Positions 33,140 to 41,557 of a stretch of 64,000 nucleotides of DNA are shown here, one piece after another. Position 1 is the stretch's first letter. Every line of letters starts with the position of its first letter. The stretch lies in assembly GCA_963677655.1 (NCBI GenBank), contig OY782088.1; one strand, 5' to 3'. Made by a program: the position numbers and the translations under genes. The notes below the pieces were generated by a model, which saw nothing but the letters and a program-made list of their open reading frames with translations, did not search any database and was not told the DNA's origin. Source of the DNA: Saccharicrinis sp963677655 (lineage in GTDB: Bacteria; Bacteroidota; Bacteroidia; Bacteroidales; Marinilabiliaceae).

Positions 33140-34179
33140 TATATTTTATTTTCTAAACATTCTTCTACTATCTTTTTCACATACAAAGCATTAACATCCG
33201 GGTTTGCATCAGACAATTCAATTTTAACAACTTTATTAATTTCACGCCTTAACATACCTCGCATATAACTCTTATCGTAATAATTCAAGGTATACATAGC
33301 AACCTGGAAATAGTCATTTTTCTCAAGTGCTTCTATAGCCAATTGGGTAACATATCCACCCAAACGCTTTGAGATAGTTAGAATACCAGCTTTAATTAAA
33401 TCATTATTATACCCCGCATAATCTTTGACTAAAACATGGGCTCTTGCCTCCTTTGGTACTTCAAGAAAATATAGATCAGCTGAACGCATTTTAGTATATA
33501 AGTTCATGGGCAATTTTACTTTACCAATATTATGACTCTCATCTTCAATATATACTGATCTTGAAAAATCAAGCTTACGCCATTTCTCAAACAAATTATT
33601 TTCAAACTGCTCAACTGAGGGTTGCTCTTCCTCACCAATAGAACCAAAAGCTGACCCTTTATGGTTAGCAACACCTTCTAAATCAACCACCTGACACCCC
33701 TCTCTTTCAAGACTTTTTAATATATAAGTTTTACCACTTCCTGTATATCCTCCAATCACTTTCAAATCTGCTTCTACATTAAAGGAATCCAAAACATGGT
33801 TTCTAAAAGACTTATATCCTTTATCAATCACAAAAACTTCCTCAAAACCATTATCCTCTAAATGCTTAGCAAAAGAATGACTTCTCATTCCTCCTCTCCA
33901 GCATTGAACAACTACTTTTTTGTTCGACGCTACCTTTAACGCCTCATCTACATACCACTGTAATTTTGGCGTAACATATTTATAACCAAGCTCTATAGCA
34001 TCTTCTTTGCTTTGCTGCTTATATACAGTTCCTATATGTGCCCTTTCTTCATTGTCAAATAACGGAATACTAAATGCTCCAGGAATATGTCCTTTTTCAA
34101 ATTCCCCCGGAGAACGAACATCAATAATAGGTAGATTTTCGTATTGTTGATAGTATGTTTGAATGCTTATGTCAGTCAT
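33139..34179 (-). CDS. mnmH: tRNA 2-selenouridine synthase
   Basis: MnmH (SelU/YbbB) replaces sulfur by selenium at the wobble 2-thiouridine of certain tRNAs, via a geranylated intermediate. The N-terminal rhodanese domain has the catalytic Cys93 in VQCWRGGMRS. It is followed by a P-loop (GGYTGSGKT, residues 143-151) and the C-terminal ATPase-like half. The 346-residue length fits. It is the first gene of the mnmH-selD pair, overlapping selD by one base. No selA or selB is in this window. Confidence 0.96.
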   Translation of the reverse strand: MTDISIQTYYQQYENLPIIDVRSPGEFEKGHIPGAFSIPLFDNEERAHIGTVYKQQSKEDAIELGYKYVTPKLQWYVDEALKVASNKKVVVQCWRGGMRSHSFAKHLEDNGFEEVFVIDKGYKSFRNHVLDSFNVEADLKVIGGYTGSGKTYILKSLEREGCQVVDLEGVANHKGSAFGSIGEEEQPSVEQFENNLFEKWRKLDFSRSVYIEDESHNIGKVKLPMNLYTKMRSADLYFLEVPKEARAHVLVKDYAGYNNDLIKAGILTISKRLGGYVTQLAIEALEKNDYFQVAMYTLNYYDKSYMRGMLRREINKVVKIELSDANPDVNALYVKKIVEECLENKI

Positions 34180-34342
34180 GGAACAAAAATAACGTTTTTT
34201 AATCCATATTAATCAATACTAAAAAGAATTCATTCTTGATTAAAAACATATGAAGCAGTATATGGAATATACACTAAGGTTAAATATTCGTCAATGACCT
34301 TTTACCATTGATAAACAAAAGATATTGCCGTAACTTTAGTAT

Positions 34343-35347
34343 ATGTTCAAAAAATCAGAGATACAAACAATATTTTTTGAAAGGATAAAGGAAAAACTAG
34401 ATCCAAATCTTTCTTTAGTTCACGAAGTATCAGAAAAGTTAGGAATTTCATATGATAGTGCATACAGGAGACTTCGTGGAGAGAAAAAACTATACCTTGA
34501 TGAAGCCGCTATTCTTAGCAAACATTTTGGGGTATCGATAAACGAGTTATTAAACCACCAAACAAACTTATTTATATTTAAATCATACCATGTTGAACCA
34601 GAAAACTTCAACTGTTTATCATGGTTAGATTTCATCTTATTTAATCTTCAAAAAATTAATCAAGCATCTGAAAAACAAATTATTTATGCAGCTAAAGACC
34701 CCCCTATTTTTCAATATCTTCAATTCCCGGAAGTAGTTTCATTTAAATTCTTTTTCTGGGAAAAAACACTATTCCACTCTAAGGAAGTAACAGACAAAAA
34801 ATTTAAAGTTGGAGATATTAGCGATGATATAAAGGAAAGATGCAACTTAATAACTGCACAATCCTTAAAAATCCCAACTATTGAAATTTGGAATGAAGAT
34901 ACTTTTAAGATTTTATTGCGACAAATTGAATACTATTGGGTATCTGATTATTTTGAGTCAAAAGAAGATCTTACAATTCTTTTGGAAACAATTGAGCAAT
35001 GGTTGCTACATAACCAAAAAGAAGCTGAATTAGGATTACGTTTCCCATACGGTTCAACCCCTAAAGGCATTGAAGGATCATATGTTTTATACGAAAACGA
35101 AATTGTAATTAACGACAATACAATAATTATTTCATTAGGAAATAAATGTTACACATACTTCACATATAACGTTCTTGGACTCTTGTGTTCTGACAACACA
35201 GTGTTTTGTAGAGGAGTATCCAACTTTCACAAAACAATTATGTCTAAATCTAATTTAATCAGTTCCGTTGGAGAAAAAGAAAGAAATAAATTCTTTAATA
35301 AGCTTCACCGAAATATTGAGTATTTCAGAAAGACGCATAATCTATAA
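34343..35347 (+). CDS. Helix-turn-helix transcriptional regulator, 334 aa
   Basis: An N-terminal XRE-like helix-turn-helix spans about residues 17-70 (LVHEVSEKLGISYDSAYRRLRGE, then LDEAAILSKHFGVSINELL). The remaining 260 residues contain no domain I can name. They are rich in aromatic residues and have predicted helices, so they may be a ligand- or protein-binding part. Similar architecture is common in Bacteroidota. It is followed after 10 bases by a CPBP-like membrane protein, suggesting the pair work together. The start codon lies very near a TAACTTTA element (34331-34338), so the mRNA may have a very short leader. Confidence 0.75.
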   Translation: MFKKSEIQTIFFERIKEKLDPNLSLVHEVSEKLGISYDSAYRRLRGEKKLYLDEAAILSKHFGVSINELLNHQTNLFIFKSYHVEPENFNCLSWLDFILFNLQKINQASEKQIIYAAKDPPIFQYLQFPEVVSFKFFFWEKTLFHSKEVTDKKFKVGDISDDIKERCNLITAQSLKIPTIEIWNEDTFKILLRQIEYYWVSDYFESKEDLTILLETIEQWLLHNQKEAELGLRFPYGSTPKGIEGSYVLYENEIVINDNTIIISLGNKCYTYFTYNVLGLLCSDNTVFCRGVSNFHKTIMSKSNLISSVGEKERNKFFNKLHRNIEYFRKTHNL

Positions 35348-35357
35348 AATTTAAGTT

Positions 35358-36056
35358 ATGGAACCTTTAAATTCAACGTATTATGTATTTTTTATAGCTA
35401 TCTCTTTCGCTATAATTTTCATGTTATCTTTTTTCATTCTAAACCGGCCGGTTGAACATCATAAAATCAGAAAAATCATCTTAAGCCGATTTATTGGAGC
35501 CTTTCTTTTAGGAGCAGTACCTTTTATGATTGTAAAATTCATGGGTAATGAGAGTAACTTTTACATCACCTCAGATTATTCTTTTGAAAGGGTGATTATA
35601 TCACTTATTGTACTTATTCCTATCATACTGCTATTTACTTATTCATTATCAAAAAAATCAAGTCATCAAAAATTGTATCCACTAATAAGAACAACCAATT
35701 GGAGTGTTAATTTATATTTCACAAATTTATTAAGTTGGATTATATATTTATTTGCTTATGAATCACTATTCAGAGGTTTATTACTGTTTACAAGTCTTGA
35801 AGTTTACGGACTTTTTGTTGCTCTAGGAATAAATACCATACTTTATTCATTTGCGCATATACCAAAAGGTAAATTTGAAACTATTTCATCTATCCCTTTA
35901 GGCATTCTGTTTTGTATTGCCTCTATATACACAGGAACTTTTATGACAGCATTTATTCTACATTTCACAATGACAATTTCAAATGATATCTTCTGCTTCT
36001 ATAATAATCCTGAAATGAGAATATCACATCATCATCACCATCAACACATTTTGTAA
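35358..36056 (+). CDS. CPBP-like intramembrane protease
   Basis: The 232-residue protein has about six to seven membrane helices. CPBP motifs are recognisable but altered: YESLFRG has only one of the two glutamates normally seen in EExxxR. It is followed by SFAHIPKG with the His and HFTMTISND with the second His and Asn. The lost glutamate may reduce or abolish proteolysis. The C-terminus is unusual, with a run of histidines (SHHHHHQHIL). It is downstream of, and probably cotranscribed with, the helix-turn-helix regulator. A role in processing or sequestering something for that regulator is speculation. Confidence 0.72.
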   Translation: MEPLNSTYYVFFIAISFAIIFMLSFFILNRPVEHHKIRKIILSRFIGAFLLGAVPFMIVKFMGNESNFYITSDYSFERVIISLIVLIPIILLFTYSLSKKSSHQKLYPLIRTTNWSVNLYFTNLLSWIIYLFAYESLFRGLLLFTSLEVYGLFVALGINTILYSFAHIPKGKFETISSIPLGILFCIASIYTGTFMTAFILHFTMTISNDIFCFYNNPEMRISHHHHHQHIL

Positions 36057-36066
36057 CTAAAAAAAT

Positions 36067-36108
36067 AATTCAATGATTCACTCCATATAGGGAGTGAATC
36101 ATTGAATT
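36067..36108. terminator. Bidirectional terminator with an 18-bp perfect stem
   Basis: AATTCAATGATTCACTCC (36067-36084) and its exact reverse complement at 36091-36108 enclose a 6-base loop. On the minus strand the hairpin is followed by ATTATTTTT-type sequence, and on the plus strand by AATTTC. It lies between the convergent CPBP-like and dehydrogenase genes. It is unusually long and perfect for a terminator, so other roles are possible. Confidence 0.75.
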
Positions 36109-36147
36109 AATTTCTATCTACTAAAAAATCAGAATTTGGTTTATCTT

Positions 36148-36960
36148 TTATATTCTTACCAAATTTGAGAGCTTAGGGATTTCATTTTTCACAGCATTAG
36201 AAATCAAAGGAATAGAGATTGACTTAGGAAGAATTTTAAGTAACAGCCAGTTAATCTTTGTAATAAAACCAGGAATGACAACTTTTTTTCCACCGTACAT
36301 CGCATTAATTGCAATTGAAGCCAACCTTTCGGGGGTTTGTAAACCTGCTTTAACCCACCAACCTTGTTTTTCAATCCTCCTAGATACTTCTTTGTTTGTT
36401 TTAAATGGTCCGGGTAACATTACACAAACATGTACACCAAAACGTTTTAATTCTTCTGCCAAACTCATTGAAAATGAATAAACAAAAGCTTTTGATGCCG
36501 GATAAATTGTTTTATAAGCAATAGGACAAAACGATGCCATACTTGCAATATTTAAAATATATGACTTTTTCTGTTTCTTAAGTTTAGATGTCAATTGCCT
36601 TGTTAACAACACTAACATGCGAATATTAATTTGAATTATAGATTCCATTTGATCAACATTAGATTGATCAAAATACATTGATCCCCCTATTCCTGCATTA
36701 TTGACTAATGTATCAACATTTTTATTTTCTACAATTTTCTTCATTTTTAAAAATGAGTCAGGATGAAGAAAATTAAGTTCATATGCTTCAGCCTTCATAC
36801 TGTATTTATTTTCTAAATATTTTGCAAACTCATTCAGCCCCTCTCCTTCTTTGGCCATTAATATCAAATTTTTCCTCCTCCTTGCTAATTCTATCGCAAT
36901 AGACTTTCCTAGTCCTTTCCCTGCACCTGTAACAATGCCATATATATCTTGTGTTTTCAT
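36148..36960 (-). CDS. Short-chain dehydrogenase/reductase (second of a pair)
   Basis: This 270-residue NAD(P)-dependent oxidoreductase has the cofactor-binding TGAGKGLGKS at about residues 11-20, NNAG at the end of the fourth strand, and the catalytic Ser with YPASK (Tyr and Lys). The C-terminal part includes a hydrophobic stretch that may associate with membrane (LLLKILPKSISIPLIS). Such enzymes reduce ketones or fatty-acyl derivatives; the substrate is unknown. It lies 30 bases after a second, related enzyme, and the two are probably cotranscribed. Confidence 0.9.
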   Translation of the reverse strand: MKTQDIYGIVTGAGKGLGKSIAIELARRRKNLILMAKEGEGLNEFAKYLENKYSMKAEAYELNFLHPDSFLKMKKIVENKNVDTLVNNAGIGGSMYFDQSNVDQMESIIQINIRMLVLLTRQLTSKLKKQKKSYILNIASMASFCPIAYKTIYPASKAFVYSFSMSLAEELKRFGVHVCVMLPGPFKTNKEVSRRIEKQGWWVKAGLQTPERLASIAINAMYGGKKVVIPGFITKINWLLLKILPKSISIPLISNAVKNEIPKLSNLVRI

Positions 36961-36990
36961 TTTATCAGATTTTAAAGTATGTTGATAACC

Positions 36991-37800
36991 CTATGCAGCA
37001 CAATATTCCGGATGAATATGTTCTGGAATCTGCTTATTTAAAACCCTGTAACTTAATGCCCGAGGTATCATTTTCATTAGCCTGTAAACAATTCTATTAA
37101 AAACTCCAGGGATACAGATTACTTTATGCTTACTTAAGGACTTCAAACTAACGGAAACTACATCTTCTGGATTCATCCATAAAAACCTACTCTTTAAACT
37201 ATTATCTTCATTTTCAACCCCCATTCGCGAATGAAACTCAGTTCGAATAAAACCAGGACATAATGCTTGAACAACAATATTTGAATGCAACAAGTCAATA
37301 TGTAAACATTCTGTAAATGAAACCATAAAAGCTTTTGAAGAGCAATAAAAGTAATTTAAAGGAGCAGGAATAAATGCAGACATAGAAGCCACATTAATTA
37401 TTGCACCTTTATTATTTCGTAACATTATTGGCACAACTTCATGAACTATTTGAGTGGCAGCGGAAACTAAAACATTTAACATGTTTGCCTGATTTTGGTA
37501 ATCCTCTTTAAAGAACCCTTCTCTGTTACCATAACCAGCATTATTTACCAAAAGATCTATATTAGAACAACTCTTAACAATATTAATAAATTCACCAAAC
37601 TGTTTTTTATTATTAAAGTCTACAATACAAGTTTGAACATTTATATCACAATCTCTTTCGAGTTGTTTTTTAAGATTTTCAAGAATATTTGTTCTTCGAC
37701 CTGTAATTAACAAGTTCCAGCCATTTTTTGCTAATGCTTTAGCATAAGAACGACCTAATCCACTTGTTGCTCCTGTTATTATTGCATATTTCGTTTTCAT
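36991..37800 (-). CDS. Short-chain dehydrogenase/reductase (first of a pair)
   Basis: The 269-residue paralogue of the downstream protein has TGATSGLGRSYAKAL for cofactor binding, NNAGYGN, and the active-site YCSSK. The C-terminal part resembles its partner (MKMIPRALSYRVLNKQIP). The pair may act on related lipophilic substrates. The START-domain protein encoded 145 bases upstream, which should bind a lipid, supports a lipid-related role, but this is inference. Confidence 0.9.
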   Translation of the reverse strand: MKTKYAIITGATSGLGRSYAKALAKNGWNLLITGRRTNILENLKKQLERDCDINVQTCIVDFNNKKQFGEFINIVKSCSNIDLLVNNAGYGNREGFFKEDYQNQANMLNVLVSAATQIVHEVVPIMLRNNKGAIINVASMSAFIPAPLNYFYCSSKAFMVSFTECLHIDLLHSNIVVQALCPGFIRTEFHSRMGVENEDNSLKSRFLWMNPEDVVSVSLKSLSKHKVICIPGVFNRIVYRLMKMIPRALSYRVLNKQIPEHIHPEYCAA

Positions 37801-37945
37801 ATCATCATTTTTTCATTTCAACCTTAAACGAACTCATCATACATAAATCAACTTAAAGCGCAAGTGCATTTTTTATTAGTACATTAAAGAAAACACAAGA
37901 ACATCTATCTTTTAATATTTATAGGCTTTAAACTAATTATCCACT

Positions 37946-38590
37946 TTAATTACATTTTGACAATTCTGTTTTCAAACGCATTAAGTTTTGATAAAACACT
38001 TTCTTCAAAACAGGTTCTTGCATCCATTGTGGGAATATAGGTGGTTCTGCAGAAAATACCTGGAAATCAATTTTCACTTTATTATCTCCTACACGAGTTA
38101 ATTTCCACGAAGCATTGTAATCCTTAATTCGAACATTTTTTGAATCACGTTTTTCTTTGTAATAGCTACTATTCATTCGAATGGTACAATTATCCTGATC
38201 TGTCTGTACAACCGAGTATTTAGCCACAACATCCCTATCAGAAAACGGCCATGGCAGATTAATTACAAAGTATAATAACCTTTCATCCTGATGAATAATA
38301 AACCTTACCTCTTTTATTCCTTTCATCCACCTTTTAACAGTATTAGGATTTTTTAAAAAATTAACTACCTCATTAAAAGATCCATCTACCACCATTACAC
38401 CTTTTCTTTCTCTAACAGTTAATGAATCATTAACTTTAACCCATCTTTCATGCAATGCAATTCCATCAACATCTTTCACACATACCCATTCTGAAACATA
38501 CAAAGAAGAGGCATTTAACTCTTTTATTTTAACACTCATCGTATTATCAGATAAAAGAACTCTGAATAAAAAATAAACTAAAAGTATCAT
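37946..38590 (-). CDS. START domain-containing lipid-binding protein
   Basis: The 214-residue protein has a hydrophobic N-terminus (MILLVYFLFRVLL), which may be a signal anchor, or translation may begin at the Met at 38539. The rest fits a START/SRPBCC fold: VRERKGVMVVDGSFNEVVNFLKNP, WMKGIKEVRFI, WPFSDRDVVAKYSV and WKLTRVGDNKVKIDFQ. These fold into a helix-grip pocket for lipids or other hydrophobic ligands. It lies upstream of the two dehydrogenase genes on the same strand, 145 bases away. Confidence 0.8.
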   Translation of the reverse strand: MILLVYFLFRVLLSDNTMSVKIKELNASSLYVSEWVCVKDVDGIALHERWVKVNDSLTVRERKGVMVVDGSFNEVVNFLKNPNTVKRWMKGIKEVRFIIHQDERLLYFVINLPWPFSDRDVVAKYSVVQTDQDNCTIRMNSSYYKEKRDSKNVRIKDYNASWKLTRVGDNKVKIDFQVFSAEPPIFPQWMQEPVLKKVFYQNLMRLKTELSKCN

Positions 38591-38970
38591 CTTACCTTAT
38601 TTAAATTAAACATTCCATCCTTAATTATATGATAAAGTTAGATACACCATAAAGATATTTGAAACGAATAAACGCCACCACAACACTCATTAAATGCACT
38701 TTACACAAATGCCACATTAAGTATTTGGTAAATTTGCAATTATTACTTTGCAAAATAAATATGATCAATACATTCGCATTAATTGCAAAAATTATTATTA
38801 GAAATATCGAGGATTAGTATTTTTTAATTTATCCTATCTATGGACCAGAACTTTTAGTCTATAGTTTATGAACCAATTTTTATAATGAATGTTATAATCA
38901 CACAATACATTAACCAGTATATTGATTTTTATATAATAATTTTATGACATTAATGTCAAAACAAATAATT
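38591..38970. other. Intergenic stretch between divergent genes
   Basis: No gene is seen. TTTG at 38724-38727 and TTACTTTG at 38743-38750 look like promoter elements pointing right, but the spacer is only 15 bases and the leader would be long, so I do not assign them. The rest is AT-rich. Confidence 0.4.
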
Positions 38971-39447
38971 ATGCAATTAAAAATTTTCTTAATCTCATTT
39001 TTGATTTTCACTGCATTTACTATTAATGCACAAAGTATAAAAGAGGTTAATTACGAACAATTTAAACCTTATTTAAGCAAACAATCAGATACTGTTTATG
39101 TAATTAATTTTTGGGCCACATGGTGTAAGCCATGTATTGAAGAGCTTCCTCATTTTATGACAGTTGCTCAGGATATGCGACACAAACCAGTAAAATTCAC
39201 CTTTGTTAGTTTAGATTTTGCAAAATACAAGGAAAGTAGGCTTATTCCTTTTATAAAAGAGAATGTTATTGATGAAGAAGTCTTATTATTAAATGATCCT
39301 AATAGCAACTTTTGGATAAATGATATTAACAAAGAATGGTCTGGATCAATACCTGCAACTATAATATATTCTAAGGATGACAAGAGCTTTTTTGAAGGTC
39401 AGGTATCTTATGAAGAATTAACAAAATCAATTAAAGAAAAATTATAA
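38971..39447 (+). CDS. TlpA-like exported thioredoxin
   Basis: I use the ATG at 38971, which begins a clean signal peptide (MQLKIFLISFLIFTAFTINAQ). An in-frame ATG at 38944 adds nine residues. The mature 137-residue domain is a thioredoxin fold with the redox site WATWCKPCIEELPHF. The proline-containing cis loop (SGSIPATIIY) follows. It probably reduces or oxidises thiols in the periplasm, possibly apocytochromes or stress-sensitive proteins. Two bases separate its stop from the next gene, a second exported thioredoxin-fold protein. Confidence 0.88.
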   Translation: MQLKIFLISFLIFTAFTINAQSIKEVNYEQFKPYLSKQSDTVYVINFWATWCKPCIEELPHFMTVAQDMRHKPVKFTFVSLDFAKYKESRLIPFIKENVIDEEVLLLNDPNSNFWINDINKEWSGSIPATIIYSKDDKSFFEGQVSYEELTKSIKEKL

Positions 39448-39449
39448 TC

Positions 39450-40049
39450 ATGAAACGAACAGCTATTTTATTTGTTACTGTATTATTAAGCATTACAGCA
39501 TGGTCACAAGGATATAATCCCGGTGATGAAGCTATTGATTTTAAATTAAAGAATATTGATAATTCATTTGTATCATTAAAAGATTATAATAAAGCTAACG
39601 GATTTATTGTAATTTTTACTTGTAATCACTGTCCATACGCGGTTGCTTATGAAGATAGGATTATCGCTCTTGATAAAGCATATAAAGAAAAAGGATATCC
39701 TGTAATAGCTATCAATCCTAATGACCCTGTGGCATACCCATCTGATTCATTTGAAAAAATGAAAGAAAGAGCAAAAGAAAAAGGATTTACTTTTCCTTAT
39801 CTATTTGATGAAACACAAGAAATAGCTAAAGCTTATGGTGCAACCAGAACTCCTCATGTGTTTTTATTACAAAAAGAAGGTAAAAAATATATAGTGAAAT
39901 ATATTGGAGCTATTGATGATAATTATCAAGACAGCAATGCTGTAAAGGAAAAGTTTGTAGAAAATGCCATTTCTAGCTTAATCGCCAAAAAAGATGTAGC
40001 AATCAATTCAACCAAAGCAATAGGCTGTGGTATTAAATGGAAAAAATAA
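39450..40049 (+). CDS. Exported thioredoxin-fold (AhpC/TSA-type) protein
   Basis: This 199-residue protein has a signal peptide (MKRTAILFVTVLLSITAWSQ) and a peroxiredoxin-like domain. It starts FKLKNIDNSFVSLKDY and carries the CNHCPYAVAYE redox motif, then AINPNDPVAYPSDSFEKM and a cis-Pro loop in TRTPHVFLLQ. A final Cys (KAIGCGIKWK) is present. Proteins of this kind are common in Bacteroidota next to TlpA-like proteins. The exact role is unknown. It is the second gene of a two-gene operon closed by a strong terminator. Confidence 0.88.
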   Translation: MKRTAILFVTVLLSITAWSQGYNPGDEAIDFKLKNIDNSFVSLKDYNKANGFIVIFTCNHCPYAVAYEDRIIALDKAYKEKGYPVIAINPNDPVAYPSDSFEKMKERAKEKGFTFPYLFDETQEIAKAYGATRTPHVFLLQKEGKKYIVKYIGAIDDNYQDSNAVKEKFVENAISSLIAKKDVAINSTKAIGCGIKWKK

Positions 40050-40107
40050 CAGTTTAAGACATACATTTACTATTTGAGAATTCTGATTATTAATTATTGT
40101 TTCTTGG

Positions 40108-40144
40108 AAAAGCCTACTCTCATTAAGTAAGAGAGTAGGCTTTT
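40108..40144 (+). terminator. Terminator between thioredoxin operon and exporter operon
   Basis: AAAAGCCTACTCTC (40108-40121) and GAGAGTAGGCTTTT (40131-40144) form a perfect 14-bp stem with a 9-base loop. A-rich and T-rich flanks let it act in both directions, serving the convergent TolC gene as well. Confidence 0.88.
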
Positions 40145-40163
40145 CGTCATTTTCTATCAAACA

Positions 40164-41507
40164 TTATAGAGTTATTGGTATACCTTTATAAAAATCAAGA
40201 ATCTTTATCCTAAGTATATAAGCATATTTTGCCTGCAATAAATCTGATTGAGCAGCAATAAAATCTGTTTTAGCAACATTATAATCTACTGAGTTTACTA
40301 ATCCAACATTAAACTTTTGCTCTGTATATCTAAAGGACTCCTTGTAGGATTCAACGGCCTCATTACTTGACAGGTAATTATTATAAGCAGCCAAAGCATC
40401 CGCATAAGCCTGTTGAATTTCCTTACGGAGATCTAGTTTTTGTTGATCTAATGCATACTGCGCATCCAACACACCCACCTTTGCGGTTTTAACACTATTT
40501 CTTGTTTGCAGTTTATTAAAAATTGGAATACTTAGCGATGCTCCTACGTAGGTGTTTTTATTATCACTAATCTGACTTGAAAATGATTGATTGTAATCAT
40601 ACTTATCATTCAAATACCAATTACCATTACTTGTCCAACTATAATTAACATTTAAACTTGGATAGTAACCTCCTTTAGCTATTTCTACATCTAACTCCCT
40701 ACTCTCCAATGCGTATTGTGATGATTTAATTTGTGGCATAATTCCAACTGCTGTATTAAATACACTTTTGGGATCTTCAAGGTTCATTGTTTCCACTTCA
40801 GGTATTTCCGGATACACAACATTAAAATCAGAAACATCCTCTAAATCTAAAAGTTGAGCTAAGTTAAGTAAAGATAAAGCCAGACTATTTTCTTGCTGAG
40901 TAACATTTAGTGCTTCTTTTGCTGCCTGGGATTTAATTTCAAGATAACTTCCCATGGCCTGACTACCTGCATCTACAAGTTTTTTTGTTCTATCTACCTG
41001 TTGTTTACTTACTTCGTATTGTTCTTTGGATACATTTAATAATTCTTTGTCAAACAACACCTGTAAATAATAACTAGTAATCTGTAATGAAATATCATTT
41101 CGAATTCGCTCTGTTTCTGCTTGTAACGATAGTAAATCTTTCTCACTCTGCTTTATAGTATTACGTTGTGTTAAACCAGAGAAAACAGGAAGAGAACCTC
41201 CTACCCGTAAAGATACACTATGAATGGGATCTGTTGTAAATACATATTCACTACCATCTCTTACTGCTGTTTCTCCAAAATTAAACCCATAGTTGGAGCT
41301 TGCATTTAAATCAGGTAGCTGATTCAACTTATCCTGTTTTAATTGTGTTTTTTGAACATCAACATTAAACTCCTGTCTTTTTATAGTGATATTATTTTCA
41401 AAGGCAAAATTGATACATTTTTCAAGACTCCATGCATCCTGAGCCTTTGCACTAACCATAGATATAAATAAAAGACTTAGTATTATTGAAATATTTTTTA
41501 CTGACAT
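40164..41507 (-). CDS. TolC family outer-membrane efflux protein
   Basis: The 447-residue protein has a signal peptide (MSVKNISIILSLLFISMVSAKAQ) and two repeats of long helices with beta strands between, the TolC/OEP plan. Typical sequences are LEKCINFAFENN near the start and QQAYADALAAYNNYLSSNEAVESY in the second repeat. It forms the outer-membrane channel of the exporter encoded by the genes upstream. It is the last gene of the operon, 50 bases after the adaptor. Confidence 0.93.
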   Translation of the reverse strand: MSVKNISIILSLLFISMVSAKAQDAWSLEKCINFAFENNITIKRQEFNVDVQKTQLKQDKLNQLPDLNASSNYGFNFGETAVRDGSEYVFTTDPIHSVSLRVGGSLPVFSGLTQRNTIKQSEKDLLSLQAETERIRNDISLQITSYYLQVLFDKELLNVSKEQYEVSKQQVDRTKKLVDAGSQAMGSYLEIKSQAAKEALNVTQQENSLALSLLNLAQLLDLEDVSDFNVVYPEIPEVETMNLEDPKSVFNTAVGIMPQIKSSQYALESRELDVEIAKGGYYPSLNVNYSWTSNGNWYLNDKYDYNQSFSSQISDNKNTYVGASLSIPIFNKLQTRNSVKTAKVGVLDAQYALDQQKLDLRKEIQQAYADALAAYNNYLSSNEAVESYKESFRYTEQKFNVGLVNSVDYNVAKTDFIAAQSDLLQAKYAYILRIKILDFYKGIPITL

Positions 41508-41557
41508 CTGAATTTTATTAAGAATTATTATTTCCGCATTAACAAACCTAAATATCC

